A DNA stretch of 64,000 nt from Bacillus alkalicellulosilyticus (GTDB taxonomy: Bacteria; Bacillota; Bacilli; Bacillales; Bacillaceae_F), in contig NZ_KV917381.1 in the NCBI RefSeq assembly GCF_002019795.1, positions 2,043,210-2,107,209 on the forward strand. Direction: 5' to 3'. The position numbers and the translations under genes were made by a program. Below the pieces are notes generated by a model. That model was not told the DNA's origin, did not search any database, and saw only the letters and a program-made list of their open reading frames with translations. Positions 54,229-63,704 of this stretch are shown here, in pieces. Within the stretch, counting starts at the first letter, position 1; every line of letters starts with the position of its first letter.

Positions 54229-54697
54229 ACAAGTAGTGAATGACCTATTTAAATCGTGTATATATCAGGAGTTTCTTACTATTTATTAATGAGGGTGATA
54301 TTGCTTATTAAGAAACCAAGATTAAAATGAATAGATAGTACCACTGATTTAAAAGTATATTTTAATAGTTTTAACCCTAAATGTAATGTAGTTAGCTCTA
54401 ATTAACATCATAATTTCATCATAGCCATATGTTATGAGAAAAATGTAGAAAGAAAATTTAACCAATATTACCAAATGAGATTGACTTTCGAAAAGGCTTT
54501 CATTTATGATAATTGCAACTGGGAATGATAACAAAACTTAGTTTTATAATATAAAATTACTCTAAAAATAGAGTGAACTGTTTTGGTGGCGTGATACAGT
54601 TAGTGAAGTCAAAACGCACGTATATAATACAGAACGTGAGCTATCAGAGTATTGGTTTTATAAGAGATTTTAAAGAGGAAAAAGGGGATGTGTCTAA
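54229..54697. promoter_or_regulatory. 470-bp intergenic region with candidate promoter and operators
   Basis: No gene seen. A possible promoter TTGACT (54481-54486), 18 nt, TATGAT (54505-54510) overlaps a cre-like sequence. At 54542-54556 lies the palindrome TTTTATAATATAAAA, which recurs upstream of the TRAP transporter genes. AAAGAGGAAAAAGGGG before 54698 is the ribosome-binding region of the dehydrogenase gene. Confidence 0.45.
54542..54556. promoter_or_regulatory. Palindrome shared with the TRAP operon promoter region (site 1)
   Basis: TTTTATAATATAAAA, a perfect dyad with a one-base centre; the 17-mer AGTTTTATAATATAAAA is identical at 55858-55874. It is a candidate operator for the IclR-type regulator encoded at 63705. 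Confidence 0.5.
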
Positions 54698-55690
54698 GTG
54701 AAAAGATTTAAAGTTGTAATTACAGACTATGAATTTGCGACATTAGCTCCAGAAGAAGAAGTACTCTCTCAAGTCGATGTAGAATTTATACGCGTTCAAT
54801 GTAAGACAGAAGAGGAAGTCATAGAGGCTGCGAAAGAGGCAGACGCTCTTTTAAACCAATATGCTCCCATTTCAAGAAAGGTTATTGAAAACCTACCGAA
54901 CTTAAAGGTCGTTTCTAGATATGGAGTTGGAGTAAACACAATTGATGTAGAGGCAGCTACTGAACATGAGGTAGTGGTGGCAAATGTAACCGATTACTGC
55001 ATGGACGAAGTATCTGATCATGCGTTTGCCTTATTACTAGCGTGTGCTCGAAAAATAGTCGTTCTAAACCAAGAAGTAAAAAAGCAAAATTGGGATTTTA
55101 AAGTTAGTATACCGATCTATAGATTACGAGGAAGAGTATTAGGGCTAATTGGGTTTGGCAAAATCCCACAAACTTTAGCCTTAAAAGCTCAAGCATTTGG
55201 TTTAAAAGTTGTTGCTTATGATCCCTATGTCCCTTCAAATGTAGCCGAAGAGTATAATGTTGAGTTGTTGGAGTTAAAAGACCTATGTTCGATGTCTGAT
55301 TTTATTTCGGTTCATGCTCCTTTAATGGATGCAACACAAGGAATGATTAGCGACGAACAGTTTAATGTCATGAAAAAAGAAGCGTTTATTATTAATACCG
55401 CTAGAGGTCCAGTGATTGATGAGCAAGCTCTTATTCGTGCCTTGCAACTTGAAAGAATAGCAGGAGCAGCTTTGGATGTATTAGAGGAAGAACCAATTCC
55501 GTCAAATAGTCCATTGCTTGCTATGGATAATGTCATTCTCAATCCACATGCAGCTTGGTATTCAGAAGAAGCTCAAATAGAGTTGAAAAGAAAAACGGCA
55601 CAAAATGTAGTGGATGTCTTAACTGGATTTTATCCAACTTATTTATATAATAGAGAAATTAAAGAGAAAATGAACTTAAAAGAGAAATAG
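54698..55690 (+). CDS. D-2-hydroxyacid dehydrogenase (C-terminal-binding-protein type)
   Basis: A 330-residue NAD-dependent enzyme: VVSRYGVGVNTIDVEAA, then a nucleotide-binding domain RGRVLGLIGFGKIPQTLA with the acidic residue in VVAYDPY. Catalytic-type residues are Arg in INTARGPVIDEQAL, Glu in DVLEEEP and His in NPHAAW. It interconverts a 2-hydroxy acid and its 2-keto acid. The start is a GTG after AAAAGGGG. It appears to open the carbon-acid catabolic island. Confidence 0.87.
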   Translation: MKRFKVVITDYEFATLAPEEEVLSQVDVEFIRVQCKTEEEVIEAAKEADALLNQYAPISRKVIENLPNLKVVSRYGVGVNTIDVEAATEHEVVVANVTDYCMDEVSDHAFALLLACARKIVVLNQEVKKQNWDFKVSIPIYRLRGRVLGLIGFGKIPQTLALKAQAFGLKVVAYDPYVPSNVAEEYNVELLELKDLCSMSDFISVHAPLMDATQGMISDEQFNVMKKEAFIINTARGPVIDEQALIRALQLERIAGAALDVLEEEPIPSNSPLLAMDNVILNPHAAWYSEEAQIELKRKTAQNVVDVLTGFYPTYLYNREIKEKMNLKEK

Positions 55691-55859
55691 GTTTGGAAAT
55701 GTGATTGGTCAGAAGAAGGTGACAGAAGGTATTTCTACTGATAAGTGTCGATAGATGTCAAAAGATGATGAAATATTCTGAAATTTTATTCGATTTACTA
55801 TTGATATATTATTCCAGATTAGAGTATTATTTATTTGAGCTAAATTTATCAGAACTGAG

Positions 55860-55874
55860 TTTTATAATATAAAA
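55860..55874. promoter_or_regulatory. Palindrome shared with the dehydrogenase promoter region (site 2)
   Basis: TTTTATAATATAAAA, identical to 54542-54556 and about 100 bp before dctP. It also contains a TATAAT -10-like string, so a simple promoter role is the alternative explanation. Confidence 0.5.
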
Positions 55875-55960
55875 CATATTATATTTTTGAGAAGGGGTGA
55901 TATGTAGCAAGTTTTGTCCTGGCTAGTAGTCTATTATTAAAAAATCGGGGAGGGTTACGA

Positions 55961-57052
55961 ATGAAAAAGATTGTTAGTTTACTAATGCTTGTCTTTTTAC
56001 TGTTACTATTAGCTGCTTGTGGTGGTGGGAGTGGTACGACATCGACCGACAATAATAATGACCAAGAAACAGAGACAGATGCTTCAGAACCTGCTGACGA
56101 GGAAAATGAAAGCGCTTCAAATATCACTGGGGAACAACAGACTCTTAGAGTGAGTATTGGAGTTAATGATAAACATCCGCAATATGAGGGAGCTTTGAAA
56201 TTTAAAGAGATTGTTGAAAGCAAAACGGATGATTTTGTAGTGGAAGTTTATCATTCTGGGCAGGTTGCTGATGACCGTTCGGCAATTGAAATGTTGCAGT
56301 TTGGTACGTTAGAAATTACCATTCCGTCAACATCTCCTCTAGTAAACTTTGTAAAGGAATATGGAGTGTTTGATTTACCATTTACGATTCCTAGTGGGGA
56401 AGTGGCTGACCAAGTGTTAGATGGTCCATTCGGGGATAAAATGTTTGACCTGTTAGGAGACCAACAGTTAGTCGGATTAGCTTGGTGGGAAAATGGATTC
56501 CGTAACTTAACGAACAGTGTTCGTCCTGTAGAAAAAGTAGAGGACTTACAAGGTCTTAAAATCCGTACGATGGAAAATGAGATTCATTTAGATGCATGGA
56601 GAGAATTAGGTGCAAACCCAACTCCAATGGCGTTCCCTGAGTTATTTGCGGCAATGCAACAAGGAACAGTGGACGGCCAGGAAAATCCTTATCCAACCAT
56701 TGAGTTAAGTAATTTCTATGAGGTTCAAGATTACTTATCAAGTACCGGGCATGTATATACACCTTTTATCTTCTTGTTCAGTAAATCAATTTGGGATGAG
56801 TTAACCGCTGACCAACAAACGATTATAAGAGAAGCTGCTTTAGAAGCAGGTCAGTTTAACCGCCAGCGAAACCGTGAGGCTAATGAATCTAGCTTAGAAG
56901 CTTTGAAAGAACATATGACGTTTAGTGAAATTTCTCCGGAAGAGCATCAACGTTTTCAAGATACGATTTTACCTGTTATTGAAAAGCATGCAGATAATAT
57001 TGGTAAAGACATTGTAGATGACTTTTTAGAAGAAATCGCGAAACACCAATAG
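55961..57052 (+). CDS. dctP: TRAP transporter solute-binding lipoprotein DctP
   Basis: A 363-residue lipoprotein: lipobox LLLAACGGGS, an acidic linker, then the DctP fold with HPQYEGALKFKEIVESKT, VYHSGQVADDRSAIEMLQFG, AWWENGFRNLTNSVRPVEKVEDLQGLKIRTM and QGTVDGQENPYPTI. The Arg in KIRTM is the usual carboxylate-binding residue, so the ligand is probably an organic or sugar acid. GGGGAGGG precedes the ATG. Confidence 0.92.
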   Translation: MKKIVSLLMLVFLLLLLAACGGGSGTTSTDNNNDQETETDASEPADEENESASNITGEQQTLRVSIGVNDKHPQYEGALKFKEIVESKTDDFVVEVYHSGQVADDRSAIEMLQFGTLEITIPSTSPLVNFVKEYGVFDLPFTIPSGEVADQVLDGPFGDKMFDLLGDQQLVGLAWWENGFRNLTNSVRPVEKVEDLQGLKIRTMENEIHLDAWRELGANPTPMAFPELFAAMQQGTVDGQENPYPTIELSNFYEVQDYLSSTGHVYTPFIFLFSKSIWDELTADQQTIIREAALEAGQFNRQRNREANESSLEALKEHMTFSEISPEEHQRFQDTILPVIEKHADNIGKDIVDDFLEEIAKHQ

Positions 57053-57060
57053 AAAACACA

Positions 57061-57108
57061 AGTAAGGGTAGTAGAGGTGATGGCGATGCTCACCTCTTAC
57101 ACCTTACT
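57061..57108 (+). terminator. Intercistronic stem-loop between dctP and dctQ
   Basis: The outer arms AGTAAGG/CCTTACT enclose inner arms AGAGGTGA/TCACCTCT. No T-run follows. It probably protects the dctP transcript or dampens read-through, so the binding protein is made in excess of the membrane subunits. Confidence 0.6.
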
Positions 57109-57137
57109 ACATTTCTAAAGGAAGGAAGGGAGGAATT

Positions 57138-57677
57138 ATGCTAGTACTTAAATGGTTGGATGAGCATATCGAAGAAGTATTTCTAGTTTTGTTTTCTGCT
57201 GTTATGGTTGTTGTTATTTTTTTACAAGTGTTTATGCGATATGTTATGGAAAATTCACTTTCTTGGTCAGAGGAATTAGCTAGATTTTGTTTTATTTGGC
57301 TCGTTTATATAGGCATTAGTTATGGCGTAAAAAAGCAGCGTCACATCAAAGTGGATGCGCTTTTATTACTTTTTAAGGAAAAGGGCAAATTAGTTTTTAA
57401 CATTATCTCGAATTTATTATTTTTAGCTTTTGCTATTTTTGTTGTTTTTTACGGTTATGATATGTCGCAAAAATTATTACAATTCGGTCAAACCTCACCT
57501 GCGTTAAAAATCCCAATGGGGTTTGTATATTTAGCTGCACCCGTTGGTATGGCTCTCACTTCCATTCGACTCATTCAACATCTTATTAAACAAAGTAAAA
57601 CATTGCTTGGTAAGGGCGATTTTGAAGTAAAAACAGAGTTTGATAGGTTGTTAGAGGAGGAGGGCAATAAAGGATGA
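57138..57677 (+). CDS. dctQ: TRAP transporter small permease DctQ
   Basis: A 179-residue four-helix membrane protein: VVIFLQVFMRYVMENSLSWSEELARFCFIWLVYIG, GVKKQRHIKVDAL and FVYLAAPVGMAL, typical of DctQ. It overlaps dctM by 4 bp. Confidence 0.92.
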   Translation: MLVLKWLDEHIEEVFLVLFSAVMVVVIFLQVFMRYVMENSLSWSEELARFCFIWLVYIGISYGVKKQRHIKVDALLLLFKEKGKLVFNIISNLLFLAFAIFVVFYGYDMSQKLLQFGQTSPALKIPMGFVYLAAPVGMALTSIRLIQHLIKQSKTLLGKGDFEVKTEFDRLLEEEGNKG

Positions 57678-58954
57678 CATCTATCATATTATTTGGTCTG
57701 TTTGTCCTGTTTTTGTTCTTAAGTGTTCCAATCGGAATTGCTCTTGGTTTAGCTACATTAGGAACGTTACTTTTTATGGGTAACTTACCCCTTGAATTTT
57801 TAGCTAAGGAGCTTGTTACCTCTATTGACTCGTTCCCTTTAATGGCTGTTCCTTTTTTTATTCTTGCTGGTGAAATTATGGGAAAGGGAGGGATATCGGA
57901 CCGATTATTCCGAGTGGCCAATTCTATTGTCGGGAATAAAACAGGAGGATTTGCAATTGCTACTATTATTACCTGTATGTTTTTTGCGGCCATTTCAGGT
58001 TCAGGTCCGGCTACCGTTGCAGCTATTGGTGGAATTATGATTCCAGCCATGGCACGTCAAGGATACGATAAGAGGTTTGCAACAGCACTTGTTTGTGCTG
58101 CTGGTTCTTTAGGAGTCATCATCCCTCCTAGTATTCCAATGGTAATCTATGGTGTGGCGGGTAGTGTGTCTATTGGTGATATGTTTATTGCAGGAATAAT
58201 CCCAGGACTTTTGGTGGGTTTTGCCTTGATGGTATATGCCTATATCCATTCAAGGAAAATGGGCTACACAGGAACTAGTGAAAAGACGTCATTACTCCTT
58301 ATCGTAAAATCAATCTGGGAAGCCAAATGGGCATTGTTAATCCCAATTATTATACTAGGTGGTATTTATGGCGGTGTGTTTACTCCGACTGAAGCTGCTG
58401 TAATTGCTGTCGTATATGGGTTAGTAGCAGGCTTGCTTTTTTATAGAGAACTAAAAGTGAAAGACCTCCCAAAAGTATTCGCGGATTCAGCATTAACGAC
58501 AGCTACAATTTTAATCATCGTAGGAACAGCGACTGCTTTTGGTAGACTTTTAACGATTGAACAAATTCCAAATCAAATTGCTCAATTTATGTTATCTATT
58601 TCTGACAACCCAATCGTTATCATTTTGTTAATTACCTTACTCTTATTGATTGTAGGTTGTTTTATGGATACCCTTGCCGCAATCATTATTCTAACACCTA
58701 TTTTATTACCAATTGCTATAAATATCGGTTATGATCCGATTCACTTTGGCATTATCATGATTGTTAATTTGGCTATTGGATTTATTACACCACCATTAGG
58801 AGTAAATTTATTTGTAGGTTCTGGAATTTCTGGATTATCCATTGAAGTCTTATCAAGGGCGATTATCCCATTTTTTGTTGCCATGCTTATTACATTGTTC
58901 ATTATTATCTTCTTACCTCAATTATCACTGTTTTTATTGGAATTTAAGGGGTAA
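57674..58954 (+). CDS. dctM: TRAP transporter large permease DctM
   Basis: A 426-residue membrane protein with about 12 helices: SIDSFPLMAVPFFILAGEIMGKGGIS, FFAAISGSGPATVAAIGGIMIPAM, GSLGVIIPPSIPMVIYG, GVFTPTEAAVIAV and NLAIGFITPPLGVNLFVGSGI. It completes the sodium-driven DctPQM uptake system. Confidence 0.94.
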   Translation: MTSIILFGLFVLFLFLSVPIGIALGLATLGTLLFMGNLPLEFLAKELVTSIDSFPLMAVPFFILAGEIMGKGGISDRLFRVANSIVGNKTGGFAIATIITCMFFAAISGSGPATVAAIGGIMIPAMARQGYDKRFATALVCAAGSLGVIIPPSIPMVIYGVAGSVSIGDMFIAGIIPGLLVGFALMVYAYIHSRKMGYTGTSEKTSLLLIVKSIWEAKWALLIPIIILGGIYGGVFTPTEAAVIAVVYGLVAGLLFYRELKVKDLPKVFADSALTTATILIIVGTATAFGRLLTIEQIPNQIAQFMLSISDNPIVIILLITLLLLIVGCFMDTLAAIIILTPILLPIAINIGYDPIHFGIIMIVNLAIGFITPPLGVNLFVGSGISGLSIEVLSRAIIPFFVAMLITLFIIIFLPQLSLFLLEFKG

Positions 58955-59091
58955 TTGTATAAAGCTTGATTTTAACGTGTTTTTGAAACAAATATAAAAA
59001 AGATTGTAGAGAAAATGGCTAAAAGTTGAGGGGCAACAAGAGTTTGCTGTAATATCAAACCTAGTAGAAATTAATAGTAAGGACGGTCAAC

Positions 59092-60429
59092 ATGTTTATA
59101 TTATACAGCGCATTGATTGGTTTGTTTTTCCTCTCGATTTTCATTCATTCTTTCATTCTTGATTATTTGGTTGGATTTATGGCCATTTTAGCCATTCTGT
59201 TTTCGTTTAAAGATGCAAAAAAGTTATACCAAATCGCAGGTTCTGTTTTTATTTTAATCGCTCTTTTACTATTTAATGAGACAGGGCGCCCTTGGTATGA
59301 AATGCCGTTTTTAGCAACATCGACAGTTATTTTAATCGCTATCTTTTATGTTCTGCCTTTTATTAATAGCATTATTGTGATAGGGAGGTATGACCAGAGC
59401 GTCAACAAACTATTAAAAACGAAGAGTACCCACCTAGGACAGTTATACTACCGGGCATCCATTACAAGTTTTTTATTAGGGAGTTTTCTTAACATAGCTA
59501 CGATTCCGTTAGTACAACAAGTACTTAAGAAAAACCTCAAGCACCTTGCAGGTAAGTTACAACACAAATTTATAAGTCAAACCATGCTTAGAGGGTATGC
59601 CCTATGTCTAGTATGGAGTCCAATGGAGATTTTAGTGGCGATCACTATAGATATTACAGGTGTTAGCTATTTGAAGTTACTGCCATGGATGCTCCTTTTC
59701 TCGGTTTTACTACTTGTAATCGATTGGGCAATTGGCTGGCGTTTTAAGAAGTATGCCACTGACCAGGGCCAAAAAAGCGAAGTTATGATAGGAAAGCGAA
59801 ATATCCGAAAAATCATTATGATGTTGGTTTATTTAGCTTTATTTATAAGTACGATTATCGTGATTAGGGAATCATTTGAGTTGAATTTCCTAACAACAGT
59901 AGCTCTTGTAATTGTTCCTTATTCATTCTTATGGGCTTTTTCGATAAGGCGAATAAAGTCCTATACTCTGTATAGTGTAAAGATGTGGAAAACAAGAACA
60001 GCCAATTTACAAAACTACACGGTTTTATTTTTAAGTGTTGGTTTTTTCATAAGTGTGTTACGCGAATCAGGACATATTTCTATATTACAACAACCATTAC
60101 TTTTGTTAGTTAATAACCCATTATTGTTATTTGTAATGATTCAGCTCTTATTTTTATCACTAGCCATGGTAGGGTTTCATCCATTGGTCGTGATTAGTAT
60201 ATTGGGTGAGATACTTGTTCCTGTATTGTCGATATTAAATCCTCTAAGTATAGGTATTGTTTTAATCACATCTAGCCTATCAACGATTATGGCTGGCCCA
60301 TACAATATCACTGTATCTTTGACAGGGGTATTACTTGATGAAAATCCTTACCAGATTTCAATATGGAACTTAGGCTATGCTTTTCTGTTTAGTAGCATTG
60401 GAACAATAATGGCGTTATTTCTTTTATAA
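59092..60429 (+). CDS. Polytopic membrane protein of unknown function
   Basis: A 445-residue protein with about 11-12 transmembrane helices, not recognised with confidence. Segments such as ASITSFLLGSFLNIATIPLVQQVL, YALCLVWSPMEILVAITID and LFLSLAMVGFHPLVVISILGEIL recall the two-repeat ion-transporter superfamily. It sits between the TRAP transporter and the dehydratase with the same orientation, 30 bp before the dehydratase, and may export or import an intermediate. Confidence 0.7.
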   Translation: MFILYSALIGLFFLSIFIHSFILDYLVGFMAILAILFSFKDAKKLYQIAGSVFILIALLLFNETGRPWYEMPFLATSTVILIAIFYVLPFINSIIVIGRYDQSVNKLLKTKSTHLGQLYYRASITSFLLGSFLNIATIPLVQQVLKKNLKHLAGKLQHKFISQTMLRGYALCLVWSPMEILVAITIDITGVSYLKLLPWMLLFSVLLLVIDWAIGWRFKKYATDQGQKSEVMIGKRNIRKIIMMLVYLALFISTIIVIRESFELNFLTTVALVIVPYSFLWAFSIRRIKSYTLYSVKMWKTRTANLQNYTVLFLSVGFFISVLRESGHISILQQPLLLLVNNPLLLFVMIQLLFLSLAMVGFHPLVVISILGEILVPVLSILNPLSIGIVLITSSLSTIMAGPYNITVSLTGVLLDENPYQISIWNLGYAFLFSSIGTIMALFLL

Positions 60430-60458
60430 ATGCTAAATGAGGAGAGTGGAGAAATACT

Positions 60459-62654
60459 ATGAAAATCAAGTTTCCGAAAATTAACAACAAAGTTAATCCA
60501 TATCGGGATAATGTTCAAGGTAAAGCGAATGAGCCCATTTGCGTAGCCGGATTACTGGATCGCTCAAAACAAATACTAGGTCCGCTATATGAGGGCGGAA
60601 CTCCTGACTGGACATTAGAAGAAATTTATAATCGACTTGAAGAGAATGCTCCACGAATTGCCATCATAGGCGGTTCATCAGACCATCCCGCTCATATTAT
60701 GGATTTTAAAACCTCAGCCCATGCCGCAATACGAATATGGGAAAATGGTGGAGTGCCTTTTTATTTTTCGACACCAGTGATGTGTGATGGTACGGCTCAA
60801 AGTAACCAAGGAATGAGCTATTCCCTTGAAAGTCGAAATGCGGTCGCTAAAATGGTTGTAAACCAAATGGAGTCACATAGTTATCATGGAGCTTTTATCA
60901 TTCAAGGTTGTGATAAACAGCCACTTGGAGTCGTAAGTGCAATGGTTCATTTAGACCGTATTCGTCAATATCGAGGCGAAGCTCCAGTATTTGCTACGTT
61001 TGCACCTGCCCATGTATTACAGGGAGGTACGATACCGGATGTATTATTTAAAGAATTAGAAGATGTTGCGAGTCTTGCAGAAAAACAAGGGGATACAGAC
61101 ATCGCGTTTGACTTACGAGATGCGTTAGCTTATATTTTGCAATGTTCTTCGAATACCGCATTCCAAGGTGTGTTAGAACGTGCAACAGAACGTGGAATTA
61201 TTACCAAAGAGGTTCATAAGGATTTTGAAAAAAGATTAGCAGTCGCCACATGTGATGGTAGTGGTGGAGTATGTGCTTTTAACGGGACTGGCAATAGCTC
61301 TAGACATTTAGTTGCAGGGATGGGATTGGTTCATCCTGAGTTAGAATTGTTAACAGAAGCTCCTAATCAACAACAAGTGAATGCTGCTGTTGATAGTTTA
61401 GCGCAAGTGATTAATAATCCGGTGTACGGTGCAGCGAATATTTTAGGAACAAACATTCGTAATGCGATTCGAATTCATAGTGCATCAGGTGGTTCAACAA
61501 ACTTAATGATGCACATCGTAGCAGGGATGCTTTACGCTGGGTATACATTTAGTTTATGGGATTTAGATGAAATACATCATTCCCACTCAATTCCTGATTT
61601 ATTTAATTACAGTCTAACAGAAGGTCGAGATATTTTTTCATTAGCAATGCAGTGCTGTAGTGGAGAAAGTCGAGGAATGGAAACATTATTCCATGAGCTT
61701 TTAGAAAACGGTGTACCTATGGATGTTGATGCTCCAACAGTTACCGGTACGACATGGAGAGAAAGACTTGATAAGAAAGATAATCTATCTGCAGACCATG
61801 TGAAAGATAATCCTATAATTCTATCAAAACCAAGACGTGCATTTAGTGGTGTTGACGTACTAACAGGGAATTTCTTTGAGAGTGCGGTTGTGAAAATAAG
61901 TGGCATGCCTACATCTCAGTTGGACCAATTTGATAATAAAGTGGCATTTGTACTTTACTTTGAAAATGAAGAGGATGCCAATCGCAGTCTATTAGATGCT
62001 GATCTCTTATCAAAACTAAAAGACTCTAAGGCTTTTTCTCATAAGAGCATGATTGCCATGTTAAAAGAAAATGCACCAGCAGATTATAAGGCAATGAAGG
62101 ACTTACGTTATGAACAACTATTCGACCTAATGATTGAAGAAAGCATTATGAAAATTGCGGTCATCGTTGCTGGTCAAGGTCCAATCGCCTTTGGTATGCC
62201 AGAAATGTTCACTCCAATGCAACATATTAATGCTAGTAGAAAGCTTAAGAGAATCGCCACTTTAATTAGTGATGGTCGATATTCTGGTGTTACCTATGGT
62301 GCAGCTATAGGACATATGACGCCAGAGGCGATCGAAGAAGGTGGAATTCTTTACTTGCAAACAGGGGATTTATTATATCTTGCACTTCGAAAACGGGAAA
62401 TTCAATGCATTGATGAAAACGCTTTCCAAGGTGGAGTCCTAACGTTTGCTTTTGAACACCTTAAAGAACAAAGAAAAGAGCTTGCTACTAGTCGACTTGA
62501 TACTATTAGAATACGTCAAAGACAAGTGGCTCCTAGTAATCTATTAGTCGGTCATACAGATGCTGCCAATGGTGTTGTTCCATTAATGGTAAAAACGATG
62601 GCATCATTAGATTATAAGAAAGACATCCAGTTACCGACTAAAACATCCTATTAA
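60459..62654 (+). CDS. IlvD/Edd family dehydratase (sugar-acid dehydratase candidate)
   Basis: A 731-residue dehydratase with three cysteine motifs suited to an iron-sulfur cluster: TPVMCDGTAQSNQGM, IIQGCDKQPLGVVSAM and VATCDGSGGVCAFNGTGNSS. RIHSASGGSTNLMMHI and SDGRYSGVTYGAAIGHMTPEA are further family motifs. It is longer than DHAD (about 560) or Edd (about 600), closer to the YjhG/YagF xylonate-dehydratase branch. It likely dehydrates a hydroxy or sugar acid to a 2-keto acid, which fits the neighbouring TRAP uptake system and 2-hydroxyacid dehydrogenase. Confidence 0.82.
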   Translation: MKIKFPKINNKVNPYRDNVQGKANEPICVAGLLDRSKQILGPLYEGGTPDWTLEEIYNRLEENAPRIAIIGGSSDHPAHIMDFKTSAHAAIRIWENGGVPFYFSTPVMCDGTAQSNQGMSYSLESRNAVAKMVVNQMESHSYHGAFIIQGCDKQPLGVVSAMVHLDRIRQYRGEAPVFATFAPAHVLQGGTIPDVLFKELEDVASLAEKQGDTDIAFDLRDALAYILQCSSNTAFQGVLERATERGIITKEVHKDFEKRLAVATCDGSGGVCAFNGTGNSSRHLVAGMGLVHPELELLTEAPNQQQVNAAVDSLAQVINNPVYGAANILGTNIRNAIRIHSASGGSTNLMMHIVAGMLYAGYTFSLWDLDEIHHSHSIPDLFNYSLTEGRDIFSLAMQCCSGESRGMETLFHELLENGVPMDVDAPTVTGTTWRERLDKKDNLSADHVKDNPIILSKPRRAFSGVDVLTGNFFESAVVKISGMPTSQLDQFDNKVAFVLYFENEEDANRSLLDADLLSKLKDSKAFSHKSMIAMLKENAPADYKAMKDLRYEQLFDLMIEESIMKIAVIVAGQGPIAFGMPEMFTPMQHINASRKLKRIATLISDGRYSGVTYGAAIGHMTPEAIEEGGILYLQTGDLLYLALRKREIQCIDENAFQGGVLTFAFEHLKEQRKELATSRLDTIRIRQRQVAPSNLLVGHTDAANGVVPLMVKTMASLDYKKDIQLPTKTSY

Positions 62655-62668
62655 AAGGAGTGAGCTTT

Positions 62669-63610
62669 TTGGAACAAACACGTAAAATAATTAATTCTCT
62701 TGGTTTCCCTTCAGGAGATTGCAATGATTTACCGACGTCTAAAAAACGTTTTCCAGATGGTGCTCAATATCGGGTAGAAATACCAAGTGTAGAAGGCCCT
62801 TCTTCATTTGAAGCTGTCATCGAAGCATGTCACTATTATCAAGTGGGTATTCACCGTGTCTCACAAGGAAGTGGCATCATGTTGATGACTGACGATGAAC
62901 TCCAACAAATGGCTGAGATCGGTAGACGTGAGAGATTAGAAGTCAGTCTTTTTGTGGGACCCCGTGGAAGCTTTGATATAACGCCTATGCAACTTGCCAG
63001 TTCAGGGAAAATCGCTGGACTACGGATGCAAGGGATGGACCAACTTGTCTATGCCATAGAAGATATAAAAAGAGCTTGTCATTTTGGTATTCGAAGCATA
63101 TTAGTAGCGGATGAAGGGTTATTGTGGTTAGTCAATGAATTTAAAAAAGTAGGGGAATTTCCAGAGGACTTAGTCGTTAAAGTTTCAGTTCAAATGGCAC
63201 AATCCAACCCTATCTCTATCAAATTGATGGAACAGTCAGGAGCAAATACGTACAACGTCCCTACCGATTTGACCTTAGCCCGTTTGGCTACAATTCGCCA
63301 AGCAATTGATATTCCGATTGATATTTATGTTGAAGCTCCTGATGACATTGGTGGGTTTATCCGTCACTATGATATTCCTGAAATCATTAGAGTGGCAGCA
63401 CCCGTATATATCAAATTCGGGCTGCGAAATTCACCTAATATCTATCCTTCGGGTACACATCTAGAAACGATTTCAATTGCTTTATGTAAAGAAAGGGTAC
63501 GAAGAGCAAAAATAGGCTTAGACTTGTTGAAGAGATATGCCCCACAATACACAACATCAGAAAAAGGAGCAAAAGGGTTAGGGGTACCCACTGAAAAAAT
63601 CAAAGTCTAA
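62669..63610 (+). CDS. TIM-barrel protein, peptidase-U32-like
   Basis: About 313 residues. YRVEIPSVEGPSSFEAVIEACHYYQVGIHRVSQGSG, ASSGKIAGLRMQGMDQLVYAIED, LVVKVSVQMAQSNPISIKLMEQSGANTYNVPTDLTLARLATIRQAI and IPIDIYVEAPDDIGGFI read as a barrel with regularly spaced strands. I place it tentatively near the U32 family; aldolase-like chemistry on the dehydratase product is an alternative. TTG 62669 lies 8 nt after AAAGGAG; a GTG at 62660 overlaps that site. Confidence 0.65.
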   Translation: MEQTRKIINSLGFPSGDCNDLPTSKKRFPDGAQYRVEIPSVEGPSSFEAVIEACHYYQVGIHRVSQGSGIMLMTDDELQQMAEIGRRERLEVSLFVGPRGSFDITPMQLASSGKIAGLRMQGMDQLVYAIEDIKRACHFGIRSILVADEGLLWLVNEFKKVGEFPEDLVVKVSVQMAQSNPISIKLMEQSGANTYNVPTDLTLARLATIRQAIDIPIDIYVEAPDDIGGFIRHYDIPEIIRVAAPVYIKFGLRNSPNIYPSGTHLETISIALCKERVRRAKIGLDLLKRYAPQYTTSEKGAKGLGVPTEKIKV

Positions 63611-63704
63611 ATGAGTAGAAAATTCAAATATATGCAATTTAATTCCCATATTTTATGGTAGAATGGTTGAATAAGTAAATATCAATGTAAAGGAAGCAAT
63701 CACT

